Shown here: piece after piece, positions 1 through 13,800 of the stretch
Layout: each line of letters opens with the position of its first letter
Numbering within the stretch: the first letter of the stretch is position 1
Assembly: GCA_963930775.1 (NCBI GenBank)
Contig: OZ005707.1
Coordinates: 6,882,001 to 6,946,000, forward strand
Reading direction: 5' to 3'
DNA length: 64,000 nt
Source: Cliona cf. orientalis
Taxonomy: Eukaryota > Porifera > Demospongiae > Clionaida > Clionaidae
Notes under the pieces: model-generated
The model's database searches: none
Told to the model about the DNA's origin: nothing
What the model saw: only the letters and a program-made list of their open reading frames with translations
Program-made: the position numbers and the translations under genes

Positions 1-1826
1 CACTTGCAATGAGTGAGCTCATTCCGACTGACACATTTGATGCCAGTTTCATTGTAATTCAAGGACGAAGGAGCGTGTCTATCTCAGATGCTCAACTAAC
101 CTACACCCTCAACAGTAGCGTGGTAACTACATCAGGGGATGCCCGCAACCTCACGATTCAACTCTCTGATTATGATCTTAACAGCTTGAAGGCTCTTCCA
201 GCCGTGGCCTCATCCACCGAGACCACATACCTGGCCATCACAGGTCCAGCTCTTCAGGACATCAGTGGTAATAACATCACTGTAATCAGTCAGACTCAGG
301 GAAGGATTGTTGATGACTTTGTCAACGATCAGAATTCACCCAGCTTGGAGTACTTTGACCTCGACATGAACTCTTCCGAGATCATTTTCAAGTTCAATGA
401 AACAGTGGATGTTGGTACACTAATGCTGACAGAGATAACACTACAAAGCTCTCAGAATGGTCTGTCAGGTAGTATGTCTGTGCTGATGAACGGACTAACA
501 ACCCAAGATTTTGCAGATATTGTGACAGTGATGTTGTCGGAAATGGATTTCTTTGATCTTCAGCTCCTACTAGATCTCGCGACATCACGAGATGACACCT
601 TTGTCTCCTTGACTCCATTCGCAGTAAGAGACGCTACTGGAAATAACATCATTGCCATAACACCTAGTCAGGCAATGCAGGTCAGAGATTATATACCAGA
701 TATGATTCCACCAGTTCTGCGATCATTTGACCTTGATTTGGATGCTGGATTCTTGAATCTAACATTCAGTGAGGTTGTCAGTGCGACAAGTTTCATTGCG
801 AGCTACGTCAGTTTTACCAACTCTTCAACACCCATGGCAGATATCACCCTTACTTCTGAGAGTGTTGTGAGGAATGGCAATGGATTGAACATTGATGTTA
901 CTCTCTTTTTAGATGACTTAAACTCTCTTAAGTCCCACCCAGTCATTGGCAAATCGAGACAGACCACGTATCTATTCTTTGAAGATGGTGCCTTTGAAGA
1001 TGTGGCTGGAAACAATATCACTGCACTGACAGAAGCTGTGAGGGTGAACCGACTCATCCGTGATGCAAGACCACCGGAATTGAGTGAGTTTAATGTTGAC
1101 ATTGCTGGAAGGATGATCGAGCTTGTTTTTGATGAGATAGTGAATGCTGAAGAATTTTCTGCCACCTCTCTGACTCTCATCAACAGCACCATGAGCCCCC
1201 CAGCTTCATCCTTCTTTAGACTGACAACCTCCAGCACAGTGATCAGTGCAAATGGGACTAGAGTCATAATTGCAATCGGCAACGAAGATTTCAATTTTCT
1301 GTCAGATATCTTGGATCTGGCGACCGAGATGGATAATACTTTCCTCTTGGTAGATGGGTCAGCTCTAACTGACTTAGCTGGCAATCCTATTATCGCCATT
1401 CGTGTACCAGATCCTTTTCCCGCTACAACATTCAATCCAGATAGTGAGCCTCCATTCTTGAGAGAATATTCTCTTGATCTTGACTCTGCCATCCTGACAC
1501 TCTCATTCTCTGAGGCCATCAATGCAGGCTCCCTGCAAGTTTCAGGAATCACATTCCATAGCACCGAAACACCAAGTATCAGAAGGGAGTCATATACTCT
1601 CACCATGTATGCCAATGTTGAGAGGACTCTACCAAATGTGCTTCTTGTCACTCTGACAAACACCGACGTGAATGGGCTTAAGGCTAGGAGAAACTTGGCC
1701 GTTGATCAAAATAGTACATTTATTTCTCTCACCAATGCAGTTGTCAGGGACACAGCCACTCTGCTTGTCATGCCAATCCCTGACTCCAGTGCAATGCAAG
1801 TTGCTCAGTACAATGGCGATGAAAAT
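1..1826 (+). repeat. Partial super-repeat 0 (end of a B half)
   Basis: This is the tail of a B half, cut by the left edge. A partial unit (1-335, 111 codons, lacking its first hairpin) corresponds to B6. Complete units start at 336 (B7), 708 (B8), 1071 (B9) and 1449 (B10). All four have the usual Glu after the LTF strand and no cysteine was seen. The register is set by the cysteine-pair units that begin at 1827. Confidence 0.85.
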
Positions 1827-4800
1827 CGTCCCTCCCTCAGTAGTTTTGACATTGATCTCAACAGTGGCGTCCTAGTGTTGGAGTTCAATGAGACCATAGA
1901 TGTTGCAACAATTGCTCTGTCTCAGTTTACACTCCAAAGCATACCATTCTTCACCAGTATCAATGCCTATCTCCAAAGCACACCCATTCCTACTGTTGAT
2001 ACGGCCATCCTCAATCTGACACTGAGTCGAGCTGACCTGAACGAGATCAAGAGGCTTCCTGTGTGCACTTCACAGGAGGACTGCTTCCTCTCTTTCCCCA
2101 CCACTGCTCTCAATGATACATCTGGTAATCGTGTTGTACCCATCAACACAGATCAAGCGTATCGTGTGAGGACTTTCGTACCTGATACTACCGACCCTGA
2201 GCTTGAAAGCTTCGTGCTTTTCGACAGAGATGAGGGGTATATGGTGCTAAGCTTCTCTGAGACAGTCAACGTAGCCACCCTTCAACCGAGTGATGCTCGC
2301 CTGCAGTCTAGGTCTGGTCCTCCGTCTGTGGTACGCTATACCTTTACCGATGGATTTGTTGCCGATGAGAACACGGATGTTGTCAGAATCAACTTCACTG
2401 TCAATGACCTGAATGAAATTAAGGCTACAGGTATCCTATGTACCTTTGATACAGTCTGTTATATTCGATTCAGCCCTCTGTTTGTGATGGATATGGCTGG
2501 AAACAATATCACTGCTATTGACGATGGCCCCTTTAATCTGGCTCACAATCCAAGTGCATTTGTACCAGATACCACCCCTCCCAAGCTGATGAACTTTGAC
2601 CTCGATCTGACGGCTGGGCAAGTCATTCTGTCATTCGATGAGACAGTGAGCACTGGTACTATTCAGACAGATGAAATCACACTGACAAATGCCTTCAATT
2701 CCACCCAGTCATTCACCTTGCTTCGTACCAGGGCAACTAACACAGCAGTGGATGCTCCAGTTATCAGCTTTGATCTCCAGGCATCAGATATTATTGCGAT
2801 CCAAGCAAATATTGAGCTTGCTACTGGTCCTGATAATACCTTCATAACCTTCACTAGTGACATGATCACTGATACAGCCAGTACTCCAAATGATGTAATG
2901 CCTGCAGTTGATGGATCCAATCCTATCCAAGTTAACATCTACACTCCAGATACTGTTTCTCCGGAGCTATCATCATTCACACAGCTCGACATGAACAATG
3001 AAAACATCAGGCTCATGTTCAATGAGCCAATGAATGAGACCAGAATCAACTTCAATGGCATTACTCTCTGCTCCAATCCAGCTTGTGCTACCGACTATTC
3101 CCTCAATGGAGGAGAAAATGTCCGCTTTATTGATACCTTCAGGCAGGTGATCCACATTGACCTCATACCAGAAGATATCCGTGGTATTAAGCTCCTCTTT
3201 CCAATGCTGGCCACCTCTCCGATGAACAGCTTTGTGAGAGTAGCCGCTGGGAGCTTCTTTGATACCGCAGGCAATCCCAATATGGCCACTCCACCCGGTA
3301 TAGCAGAGCAAGTGGATCCAAATAACTACAGAGGTGACACCACAAGCCCTAGTCTACTCAGCTTTCAATTGGATATCAATTCTGGCATACTCAACCTCAC
3401 ATTCAATGATGTGATAGATGTGATGACTGGGCAGTATATGTTCATTTCTCTTCAGAATGAGGAGACGAGAGTTCCAACTACTGAGGTTGTCACACTGACA
3501 AATGCAAACCCTATCAGTGGTAATGACTACTCCATCCAAGTGCGTATTGTTGAAGGTGACCTGAATAACCTCAAAGCTGTCCCCAGTCTAGCTACCAATG
3601 TGAATGATACGTACATCACGGTTGGTTCCAATGCCTTTGAAGATGTAGCTGGGAGTTTTCTACTGCCAGTGACTGAGTCCAATGCCTTGCAAGCTTCATT
3701 TGTTGGTCCTGACACAGAAAGGCCTGAGCTTGTCTCCTTCACATTCAATGCCAGCACAGGGGTTCTCACTCTCATGTTTGATGAAGTTGTCAATGTCTCT
3801 GGAATTCTTCCTAGTGGATTTGTGTTGCAGAATTCTGCTTCAGTCCTTTCTCGCTCACGAAGACTATCTGGAGGCACTCCATCCACCACGAGCCCCTCAG
3901 CACTCTTTGATTACACACTGGCTAGAGAGGACATCAATTTCATCAAACTTTACACAGATTTTGGAACATCCGTGAATGATACCTACTTATCTGTTGAGGA
4001 GACAGCTGTGAGGGACATGGCTGGCAATCTTCTTGTTGGAATCCCCAGTTCAAGAGCTCTCCAGGCAATGGACCATTATCCAGATAATGTTCCCCCAGTG
4101 CTAGAATCCTACACCTTTGACATAAACCGTGGTGCTCTCACTCTGTCATTTTCTGAGACTATCAATATCACTACACTAGACCCTGGCCAGTTTTTCATTC
4201 AGTCAGTTCAGGCTGCTTCTATAAACCAATACTACCAACTGAACGATAGCTATACTTCCGACCAGTCATCGGACGTGGTCGAAATTCTAGTTGGTCCAAA
4301 TGATTTGAACAATCTTAAGGCTAGTGATGTCATTGCCAAATCTGCTGGTTCCACATACCTCCGATTTCTACCCCAGGCTGTCTATGATCAGAACAATAAT
4401 CCAACCGCCGGACTCTCTAACGGTATGGCCCAACTTGCTGCTGTCTACATCAACGATAGCACTGCACCAACTCTGAACCGGTTTTCTATTGAAATGGGTC
4501 CTGGCATACTCAGTCTCACCTTTTCTGAGACAGTGGACGTCAATACGTTCAATCCCACCACATTCTTGCTGATGAACACACCAAATGTTGGTAGTGCAGC
4601 CTTCCAGAGGCAGCTAACTGGAGGAACTGTTTTGAGTGGAAATGGTCCAGTCATCGACCTCCAGCTCAACTATGAGGATGTGAATTTCATCAAGGCTGAG
4701 ACCATGTTCTTCACCAGTGAAATCAACTCGTACATTTCCATCACTCCTGCTGCCGTGAGTGACACACAAGGCAATCCTGTGGTAGCTATTGCCAACACAT

Positions 4801-7800
4801 CCGGTCTCCAGGCTGGATTCTTCACGAGGGATGACATACGACCTACCCTGTTCAACTATACGCTGGATTTGAATGCAAATTCTCTCATTTTGACATTCTC
4901 TGAGACTGTCATTGCCAGCTCCCTTGTGCCCATGTCTATCACCCTCCTTTCACAGCCATCACTCAATCCCACTTCCATGTACACACTGCTTGGAGCAGAA
5001 AGAGTAGCTCCACCCATTTCTGCTATGCTTACCTTGCAGTTTCTGCTAGAGGACACCAATGCTTTGAAACAGGACTTGAATCTAGGCACCTCAGTTATGA
5101 CTACCTATCTCTCCCTGCTAGCTGATAGTGTATCAGATACTGCTGGCAATAACATCTCAGCCATAGCAGTCACTGATGCCCTTCAAGCAATGGATGTGAT
5201 CGCTGACATGACTCCGCCAATGTTGGAATCTTTTGGACTAGACATGCCCACAGCAGGTCCACCAGTGATACTTGTGCTTGAATTCTCTGAGACTGTCAAT
5301 GCTTCATCGCTTAGAGTTCAGTCCATCACGCTCCAAGACTCTATGTCTGGTGGTGGAGAAATGTTCACTTTGTCAAACAGCAGTGTTTTGATGATGAACT
5401 CCTTCAGATTGGAGATTACCATTGGAGATATGGATTTAGAGGCCATCAGAGCCAGACCTCCCTTGGGACAGAATATATCTACTACCTTCATTTCATTTCC
5501 TGAAGGAACAGTTCTCGACATGGCAGCTCAACGTTCCATTGCTATTGGTTCAGCTAGTGCTATGCCTGCAGATTTTGTGACCGCTGACTTCATCCCACCC
5601 CAGCTAAACTCTTTCACTCTTGACAATAACCTTGGATACCTTGTGCTCACATTCTCTGAAAGCGTTCAATCGTCAACCTTGTTTCTGAACCAAATCACTC
5701 TCAGTGATGGTTTGAGTGAGACACATACGCTCACCTCTACCAGTGTGTTTATGGGTGACAGTGATACAATCACTATCCCTCTGTCTTCTTTCGATCAGAA
5801 TACCATCAAAAATAGCAGCAGCTTAGGACTTGTTGCTAGTACAACCTTTATCTCCTTCCCAGCTGCTACAGTAGAGGACATAGCAGGTAATGATGTACTT
5901 GAAGCTGCATCGGAAATGGCTGGAGAGGTTGTTAATGACACCACTTCACCCATCATAACACAGTTTAACATCAACTTTGAACTCATGGAGATAACGCTGG
6001 TATTCAATGAACCTATTGATCCAAGCACACTGGATGTGAGGCACATTATACTACAGAATGAACGTGATCCATTCCCAGACTTGGAGTATTCACTTACTAA
6101 TGTGAATTCCATCTATACTTCAAACTTCAGCACTGTTCTGAGTTTCCAACTGAATGTATCCGATAGTAACGCTGTTCAGAGCATACTAGGACTAGCTACC
6201 AACAATTCCAATACATTCCTTGCTGTTGATCCAGAGGCCATCATGGATACCAGCGGCAACATGGTCTCAAGAGTATCTCCAACTCTTGCTCTTCCAGTCT
6301 CTACCTTTGAAGAGGACACTGTGCGGCCTCAGCTGGCATCCTTTGGGCTGGATCTCGATAGAAGAATTCTCAGGCTATCCTTTGCTGAGAGTGTGGATAC
6401 AACCACCCTGAATTTATCTCGGGTGGAGCTTCATGATTCTACCCGTGCGAATCAGTTTATGTTTCTGAGCAGTGTTCCAACTACTGGCCTCACTAGTGTT
6501 GTTGAGGTAGCTATTTCAAGCTCTGATTTCAATCAACTTGGAGAATTGCGTCTTTGTTTCTCTGGCTCAAACTGTTTCATTGACCTTGATGAGGGAGCTA
6601 TCTTTGATACTGTTGGTCTTGCGTCGCTGACAGCTGTTGACAGTCCTCTTGGTGATTTTGTGGCTGATTCACTTCCACCCAGAATTACAGAATTCACCAG
6701 CTTTGACAGTGGTACGGGAGTTATCAATCTAACCTTTTCTGAAACAATCGATTTTGCCACCCTCAACACCAGTACTATCATCCTTCAGTCCTTCTTTGAA
6801 ATGCCTGGTGAAAGCTTTAGGCTGTCTGGAGGCCTGACTGCCTCAGCTCCGACTGGATCCTTCATCACCATTGAACTATCCGACACTGATCTTTCTGCAA
6901 TAAAGGTGCTGACTGGACTGTGTACACTAAGGAGTAACTGTTACATCACAGCTGATTCAGCAACAATCTCTGATGTATCGGGCAATCCAAGCTCCGATAT
7001 CCCTGATGGACAGTCTGCACTTATTGTGAATTTCTTAAATGATGATGTTGTCAGTCCTAGCCTTGAATCGTTTGATTTTGATCTCGACTCTGGTGAACTC
7101 ACTCTGTATTTCAGTGAGCCTATTGATTCTACATCCCTTGATCTCAGTGGAATCACTCTCCAGTCTGACCAAGGCAACATAGGCTCTGTAGAATCCTATA
7201 GCCCACGGTCAGCTACAGTTGCGAGTCGTGATGACATGAGCACGCTGATTCTCACTCTCTCTAATGATGACCTCATTGCGATAAAGAGCTTTCCGTCTCT
7301 TGCCACCTCAATGATGACTACTCATCTTTCCATCAGTCCAAGTGCCATATCTGATGTGGCCACCAGGCCCAATCCTGTAGCACTTATACCTCCCATAGCT
7401 GCTTTTCCTGTCATAAACTACACTGCTGATACAAGTGGTGCACAGCTTCTTGAATTCTCACTCGACATCAACATGGATATTCTCAGCCTCACCTTCAATG
7501 AGCCAGTCAGTAAATCTTCACTTGTGTTCTCCAGTGTGATGCTGTACTCCACTAACTCTAGCAGCAATCCAGACGATTTCTCAATCTCTCTCACACAAGG
7601 CACAGTCCAAGACCCAGCCAATGATGCTTCAACAATTGTGACTATCTTCTTGGATAGATCGGATGTGGAGCAGATTAAGGGAAATTCCTCTATTGGAACC
7701 TCTGTCGATGACACATTCTTAGAACTGCTAGCTGGAGCAGTTCGAGATAGAGCTCTGAATGCTGCTGAAGTTGGCGATCGTGTACAAGCCTCCACTGTTG

Positions 7801-10800
7801 TCATGGATACTACAAGACCTGAGCTTGTCTCATACGTGTTCAACATTGAGATGGGAACTATGATGCTGACCTACAATGATGTAGTGGATGTCTCTACTTT
7901 CAGCCCAACCGCTTTCATAGTGCAGGATGGACTTTATCGCAATGCCTTCTACCAGCTAACACAGTCTACAGGTACCTCTAGTCCCAATGGCTACACCATC
8001 ACTGTTGATATTTCACCTCAGGATCTTCTCAACATCAAGCTAACACCCAGCCTAGCTAAGACCATCAATACCACTTATCTCACAATGCAAGCCTTTGCTA
8101 TTGATGACATTGCTGGAGTTGATGTATTGGCTATTACTGATGGTAAAGCCTTGCAGGCCAGTGTGTATGTGGCTGATAATGCTCCACCAGTTCTCAATAT
8201 GTTTGACCTTGATTTGAACACATCTGAGCTGATCTTGTACTTCAATGAGGCGATAAATTCTTCAACTCTTGACCTAGGACTTGCATCGGTTTATGGCAAC
8301 ATGCGAGGTACTGCTTCCTACCTTCTCAGCGACTACAGTAGTATTAGGATCAGCCCAGATGCAACCACTCTGTATGTGCGATTGAACAGAGAAGATTCCA
8401 ATGCCCTTAAAATGAGGAGTGATTTAGCGACAATGCGAAGTGATACCTTCCTTCGAATTGAAGCCAATTTCATTGCTGACCTTGCTGGAAACTCATTTTC
8501 TACACCACTCACAACCATGGCTGATAATTTCATTCCAGATGGCACTCCACCAGTTTTAGAGTCGTTTGCTGTCGATATGAACGCTGGTATACTTGTGCTC
8601 AACTTCTCTGAGGCTATACAGACCTTAAACCCATCTTCTTTCATACTTCAACCATTCATGAACTCCACTGCTGTCCCTGCACAGAGATACCAGCTGACGA
8701 CCTCCACCTTCACTCGCACGGGCTCAGACGATTTCATAATCAATCTCTCTGGTGTTGATCTAAATGCCATCAATGCTATCCCTCAACTTGCAAGCAGTAG
8801 GACTAGGACCCACCTTGCCTTTCAACCAACTGCTGCTATCGATTATAACTCCAATGCTATAGAGGAAGTTGATGATAATGGAATCAGAGCTCTGGCCTAT
8901 ATCAATGATATGACGCCACCAAATTTCATGGAATTCACTCTGGATCTGGACTCAAACACCCTATCATTGACTTTTGATGAGGTGGTGCGAGCTTCTTCGG
9001 TCTATTTCCCTGGAATTACTCTGCAAAGCACTGGAACTAATGCTGATAATTCATACACTCTGACTGATGGTGTCCCACCTCAAGCTGATTCCACTGTACT
9101 GAACCTAGTATTGAGTCTAGCTGATTTAGCTGCCCTCCAAATGCAGGAAGGGCTTGCCACACAAATAGGAAACACCTTCATTTCCATGAACTCCACAGCT
9201 GTATCAGATGTTAGTGGAAATGGTGGAAACTTTGTAAACGAGGTCAGTACAGCTATGGCTACCCGAACATCAGATCTCATTCCCGACACTTCATCACCTC
9301 GACTGCTCGATTTCAGTCTCAATCTAGCTGATATTACAGCTACTCTGATATTCTCTGAGTACGTGAATGTTGACAGCATCAACTTTGCCAATATACAGCT
9401 CCTAAGCAACATGGACCCAACAACAGCTGTTAGTGTGCCGCTAGCAAATTCACAAACTGTGTCCAATCAGACTAACAGTTCTGTTGTGATGATTCGGCTC
9501 AGCTCTGTTGACTTTCTCACTCTGCAGAGGATGCCCGCCATTGCAACAGCTATCTCCAACACCTTCATTCAGCTTGGTGATAACTCCTTGATTGATCTAG
9601 CAGGAAATATGTACAGACAACAACCACCTCTTCAAGCCACTGAAGTTCTACCAGACAATAGAGCTCCTGAGCTTGAAAGCTATTCACTGAATCTTGGACT
9701 AAGAAGGCTCATCCTTACTTTCTCTGAACCTGTCATGGCAGCTTCTACTGATGTGACTGCTCTTACCATACACGATAGTGCTTCTGGAGGAAATCCAAGG
9801 GGTCTCACAATGGATAGCACTGTGGTGGATTTCAGTTTCGACAACACTGAGGTATCGATTGGAATTGGAGCTGTAGATGACCTAAGACTGATGGCTGTCC
9901 CAGCAGCTACTACTGTTAACAACACCTTCATTTCATTCACTCAAATGCTAGTGACTGACTATAATTTCAATCCTGTTGTTCCCATTAGTACCACTTCTCC
10001 TCGACAAACTTCAGCTATTCAAGATGACACCTTACCTCCTTCTCTCCTTCAATTCTCCCTGGATCTCAATCTTGGACAGTTGGTGTTGGATTTCTCTGAG
10101 CGTGTCAACCTGGACACCTTCAACACAACAGACATCACACTACAGAGTGATCTTACATCCAATCCTGCCTCGAGAATCTCACTAAGTGGTGGTACACTTA
10201 CTCTGGAGGGAACCTCCAGAGTCATTCTTCAACTCCTAGATGCAGATCTCAACCAAATCAAACTGGATACTAACATTGCTACTGCCCTTCCCAATACTGT
10301 CATTGACCTACCAGAGACAGTTGTAGTGGATAGTTCGGGCACTCCTCTAGTACCAATCACAACTGCAGCCAGTGGCTTGATTCCTGATGAGTCTCCTCCA
10401 GCTCTGGTTGATTTCGACCTTGACCTTGATTCTGGTACCATCCATCTGCGATTTTCTGAGTTTGTGCGCACAGCAAGCTTTTCTGTGACTAGCCTCCAAC
10501 TTCAGGAAGCTCCTGGAGTTCCAAGCTTCACTGCTTCCTTCACCAATGGCACTTTTTCAGGTGATGAGACTGACATTATAACTGTGAATATCATCCCACA
10601 AGACCTAGATGTCATCAAGCTACAGGCATTGTGTGTCAGCAACACTACCTGCTATATGACTATTGGCGGTGGTGTTGTGCAGGATCTCTTTGGGAGAGCC
10701 AATCTTCCTCTTGTTAGCAATAATCCAGCTCCTGTTGATAGCTTTACACCAGATACAACCTCGCCAATGTTGGCATCTGTGCCACTGATCGACATAAACT

Positions 10801-13800
10801 CTGGTCAACTCACTCTCGAATTCAATGAGCCTGTCAATGTATCAACTCTTAACATCACAGAGTTCATGCTGCATAGCACTTTCTCTGATCAGAATTTGGA
10901 GGCAGTCACATTTGTCAACAGTACTTCAGACAGCATTAATGGCCGTTCGGTACACGTCATCTTCACTGAGGAAGATCTTGATAACGTAAAGATTGCCAGA
11001 CAACTCTGTATCAGTCAGTCAACATGCTTTCCAAGGTTCTCAAGTGATTTCATCGAAGATGTCAGTGGCAATCCTGTTGTTGCTGTTGAGTCAGTACGGA
11101 GTTCTTTTGAAGCTTTATCTGCATTCCCCATCATTTTCAATGAAGACGTTGTATCTCCCAACCTCACTGCCTTTGATTTTGACCTTAATATCAGACGACT
11201 ACTGCTTGTATTTGACGAACCGGTAGATGCAGGAAGGTTTATGATCAGTGATGTGACTCTGCAATCCGCTCCTAGTATGCCACCAGTGGAGGTGATGCTG
11301 ACCACTGCTAGTGTGCAATCCAGCAATGGACGTGAAATCGTGATTCTTCTCGCTCTCAGTGACGTACAGTCTATCCAAGCTCTGGATATCGCCAGGAATA
11401 GAGAAGATACTTGGCTTACTCATACCTCAATGATGATCACAGACACGGGCGGTGGACCTGTCAATCCTCACCTCAGTGGTGTCAATGCACTGCAAGTGAG
11501 GAACCTGGTGGCAGATAATGTACGACCAACGTTAGTTTCATTTGGTACCTTCAACATCAATGATGGGACGGTTATTCTGACCTTCTCTGAACCAATGAGC
11601 ACTGACTCAGCCTCAATAAATCCAGAGCTGATCACATTCCACTCTGCTGCTGTCAATGGTGATACATACAATCTCACAGGGTACAACAATGTCACTGGAT
11701 CAGACAGAAACACTGTACTAACTATCACCTTATCCACCCAAGATGCCAGAGAGCTGAGATTCAATCCTGTCTTCATTCAGAATAGAGACTCTACCTTCAT
11801 CTCTCTAAGAGAGGGAGCGTTTAGTGACGTAGCTGGCAATCCTGTTGAGAGCACAGAAATAACTCAGGTGACATTCTTCTCAACAGATACCACTTCTCCA
11901 CAGCTGGAAGAGTTTGTGCTGGACATTAACAGGGGCTTACTCACTCTCTCCTTTGATGAGATCGTCTCAGCTCTGTCTATCAATACGGATGAAGCAACTA
12001 TCTATGCTACCAATGAGACCATAACTGATCCTCTGGACATGTACACTCTGACTGGTGGTATGCTTACAACGTCTGGGGATAGTCACATACTCACACTTAT
12101 GCTTTCGGGAGCTGACCTCAGCATTCTGATGTCTAGAGCAAATTTGGCCCAGTCTAGAGAGACAACTTACATTGGTGTCACTAGAGATTTCATTACAGAT
12201 CTAGCAGGCAATACAATCGAGCCACTGGAACGTTTACAAGCTGCCAACTTTATTGATGATACAACTCCTCCATTCCTTCGCTCATACACCCTCAACATCA
12301 CGTCAGGAGTTCTAACTCTGGAATTTTCAGAATACGTAATCATTGGTTCATTTAGAGTCACTGAAATCACTCTACTCAGCAGCAATGATTCTAGCAGCAA
12401 TATCTCACTGCACAGGCTAACTGGTGGCACCCTCTTGCCATCCGGAGGTCTGCAAGAGGTCAGAGTTCGGCTCTCCCGCAATGACTTGAATGCCATCAAA
12501 GATGATCCTGAGCTGGCTACCATGATTGGGAATTTATTCCTCTCCGCTACTGAGAACACAGTCACTGATGGATTCGGTCGCCCTCTCATTCCCATCCCTA
12601 GTGATGATCCCCTCCCTGTTTCAACACACACTGGGGATAACCAACCACCTGTTCTTACCGAACTTAGCTTTGATCTGAACAATGGCTACCTTACACTCAC
12701 CTTTGATGAGGTGGTGAACGAGACTACATTCGATGTGACCAGAGTGAGGCTTGTGGGAGGAATAGGATCAACGTATGACCTCACCTCCAGTACATTCACA
12801 GCAATCAGTCTTCCCATCATTCGAATTGAACTCTCTGATGAAGATTTGAACAACATCAAGGCTGATTTCAATCTTGCTGTATCTCAAGCCACCACTGCTG
12901 TTCTGCCTCGAGCCAATTTGGTCTCTGACACCAATGGAAATGCCCTCCAAGCATCTTCCACTCCCATAACAGCAACATTATACGTCCCTGATACTACCCC
13001 ACCTTCACTCTCCAGGTTTGCTCTAGACCTTGATAGTGACCTGCTCACACTAACTTTTAGTGAAACAGTGGATGCCAGTACCATTGTGCTTGAAGATATC
13101 TACCTCCAGCCATTGGCTAATACAACTGAATCTGTCTCTATTGCCGGTAGCACCATTCTTTCTTCATCTGGCCCAAGTATTCAGGTCAGAATTGGTTATG
13201 TTGCCATCACTGAAATAAAGAGGAGCAGATCCCTTGCTATTTCTAGAAGAACCACGTATATATCGTTCAACGATACAGCACTGAATGATACTGCTGGCAA
13301 TGAGGTTACTCCTGTTGATCGAATGGAGGCTCAGAGAGCAGTCATGTTTGTACAGGACACCACAAGTCCCACACTTTTAGACTACTCTCTTGACCTTAAC
13401 ACAGATATGCTTCGTCTGACATTCTCTGAGACAGTTGACTCTCTCACTGTGAACTTTTCTGCCATAACTCTGACATCGTCCGATACTCCACCATCAGAGG
13501 AGTACACACTCACCAGTGGTGAACTGCTACCATTCATCGACGACCCTGTCATGAGTATTCTTTTATCTTTTGATGATATCAATGCAATCAAAGCTCTTGG
13601 AAGCCTTGCCAATGGTCCTCCCTCCACCTATCTCTCACTGGACAACAGCACTGTCCTTGACATGGCTGGGAATGAACTAGTGGGTGTGGCACTGCAACAG
13701 ATCAGCAGCGGAGGCTACATTGTTGACAACACCAGACCCACCCTTCTATCATTTGACCTGATGACTAATGGCACTGAGCCAATGGAAATTCTCCTCAGGT

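Larger units (their letters stand above)
1827..10394 (+). repeat. Super-repeat 1, 23 units (A0-A11, B0-B10)
   Basis: The A half (4,497 bases) has units at 1827, 2193, 2577, 2958, 3345, 3720, 4092, 4464, 4839, 5214, 5595 and 5946. The B half (4,071 bases) has units at 6324, 6675, 7053, 7437, 7815, 8184, 8547, 8916, 9294, 9663 and 10035. Cysteine pairs mark A0, A1, B0 and B1. A3 (2958) has the one-residue-longer first hairpin (FTQLDMN) and an extra CX4C pair at 3069 and 3084. A4 and B4 have Asp in place of the strand Glu. A9 carries the lengthened hairpin and PPLG loop. B4 carries DVLAITDGKAL. B3 (7437) has Ala instead of the junction Pro. An RGD tripeptide lies at 3330-3338 in the A3/A4 junction. 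Confidence 0.9.

Noticed and set aside
803-1663. A 286-residue open frame on the minus strand, and similar ones at 12167-12682, 31643-32203, 46337-47119 and 51584-52255
   Set aside because: These and many shorter ones fall in one antisense frame relative to the giant frame and recur over the repeats. They are complements of the repeated codon pattern, with low-complexity Ser/Val/Leu-rich products and no family features.
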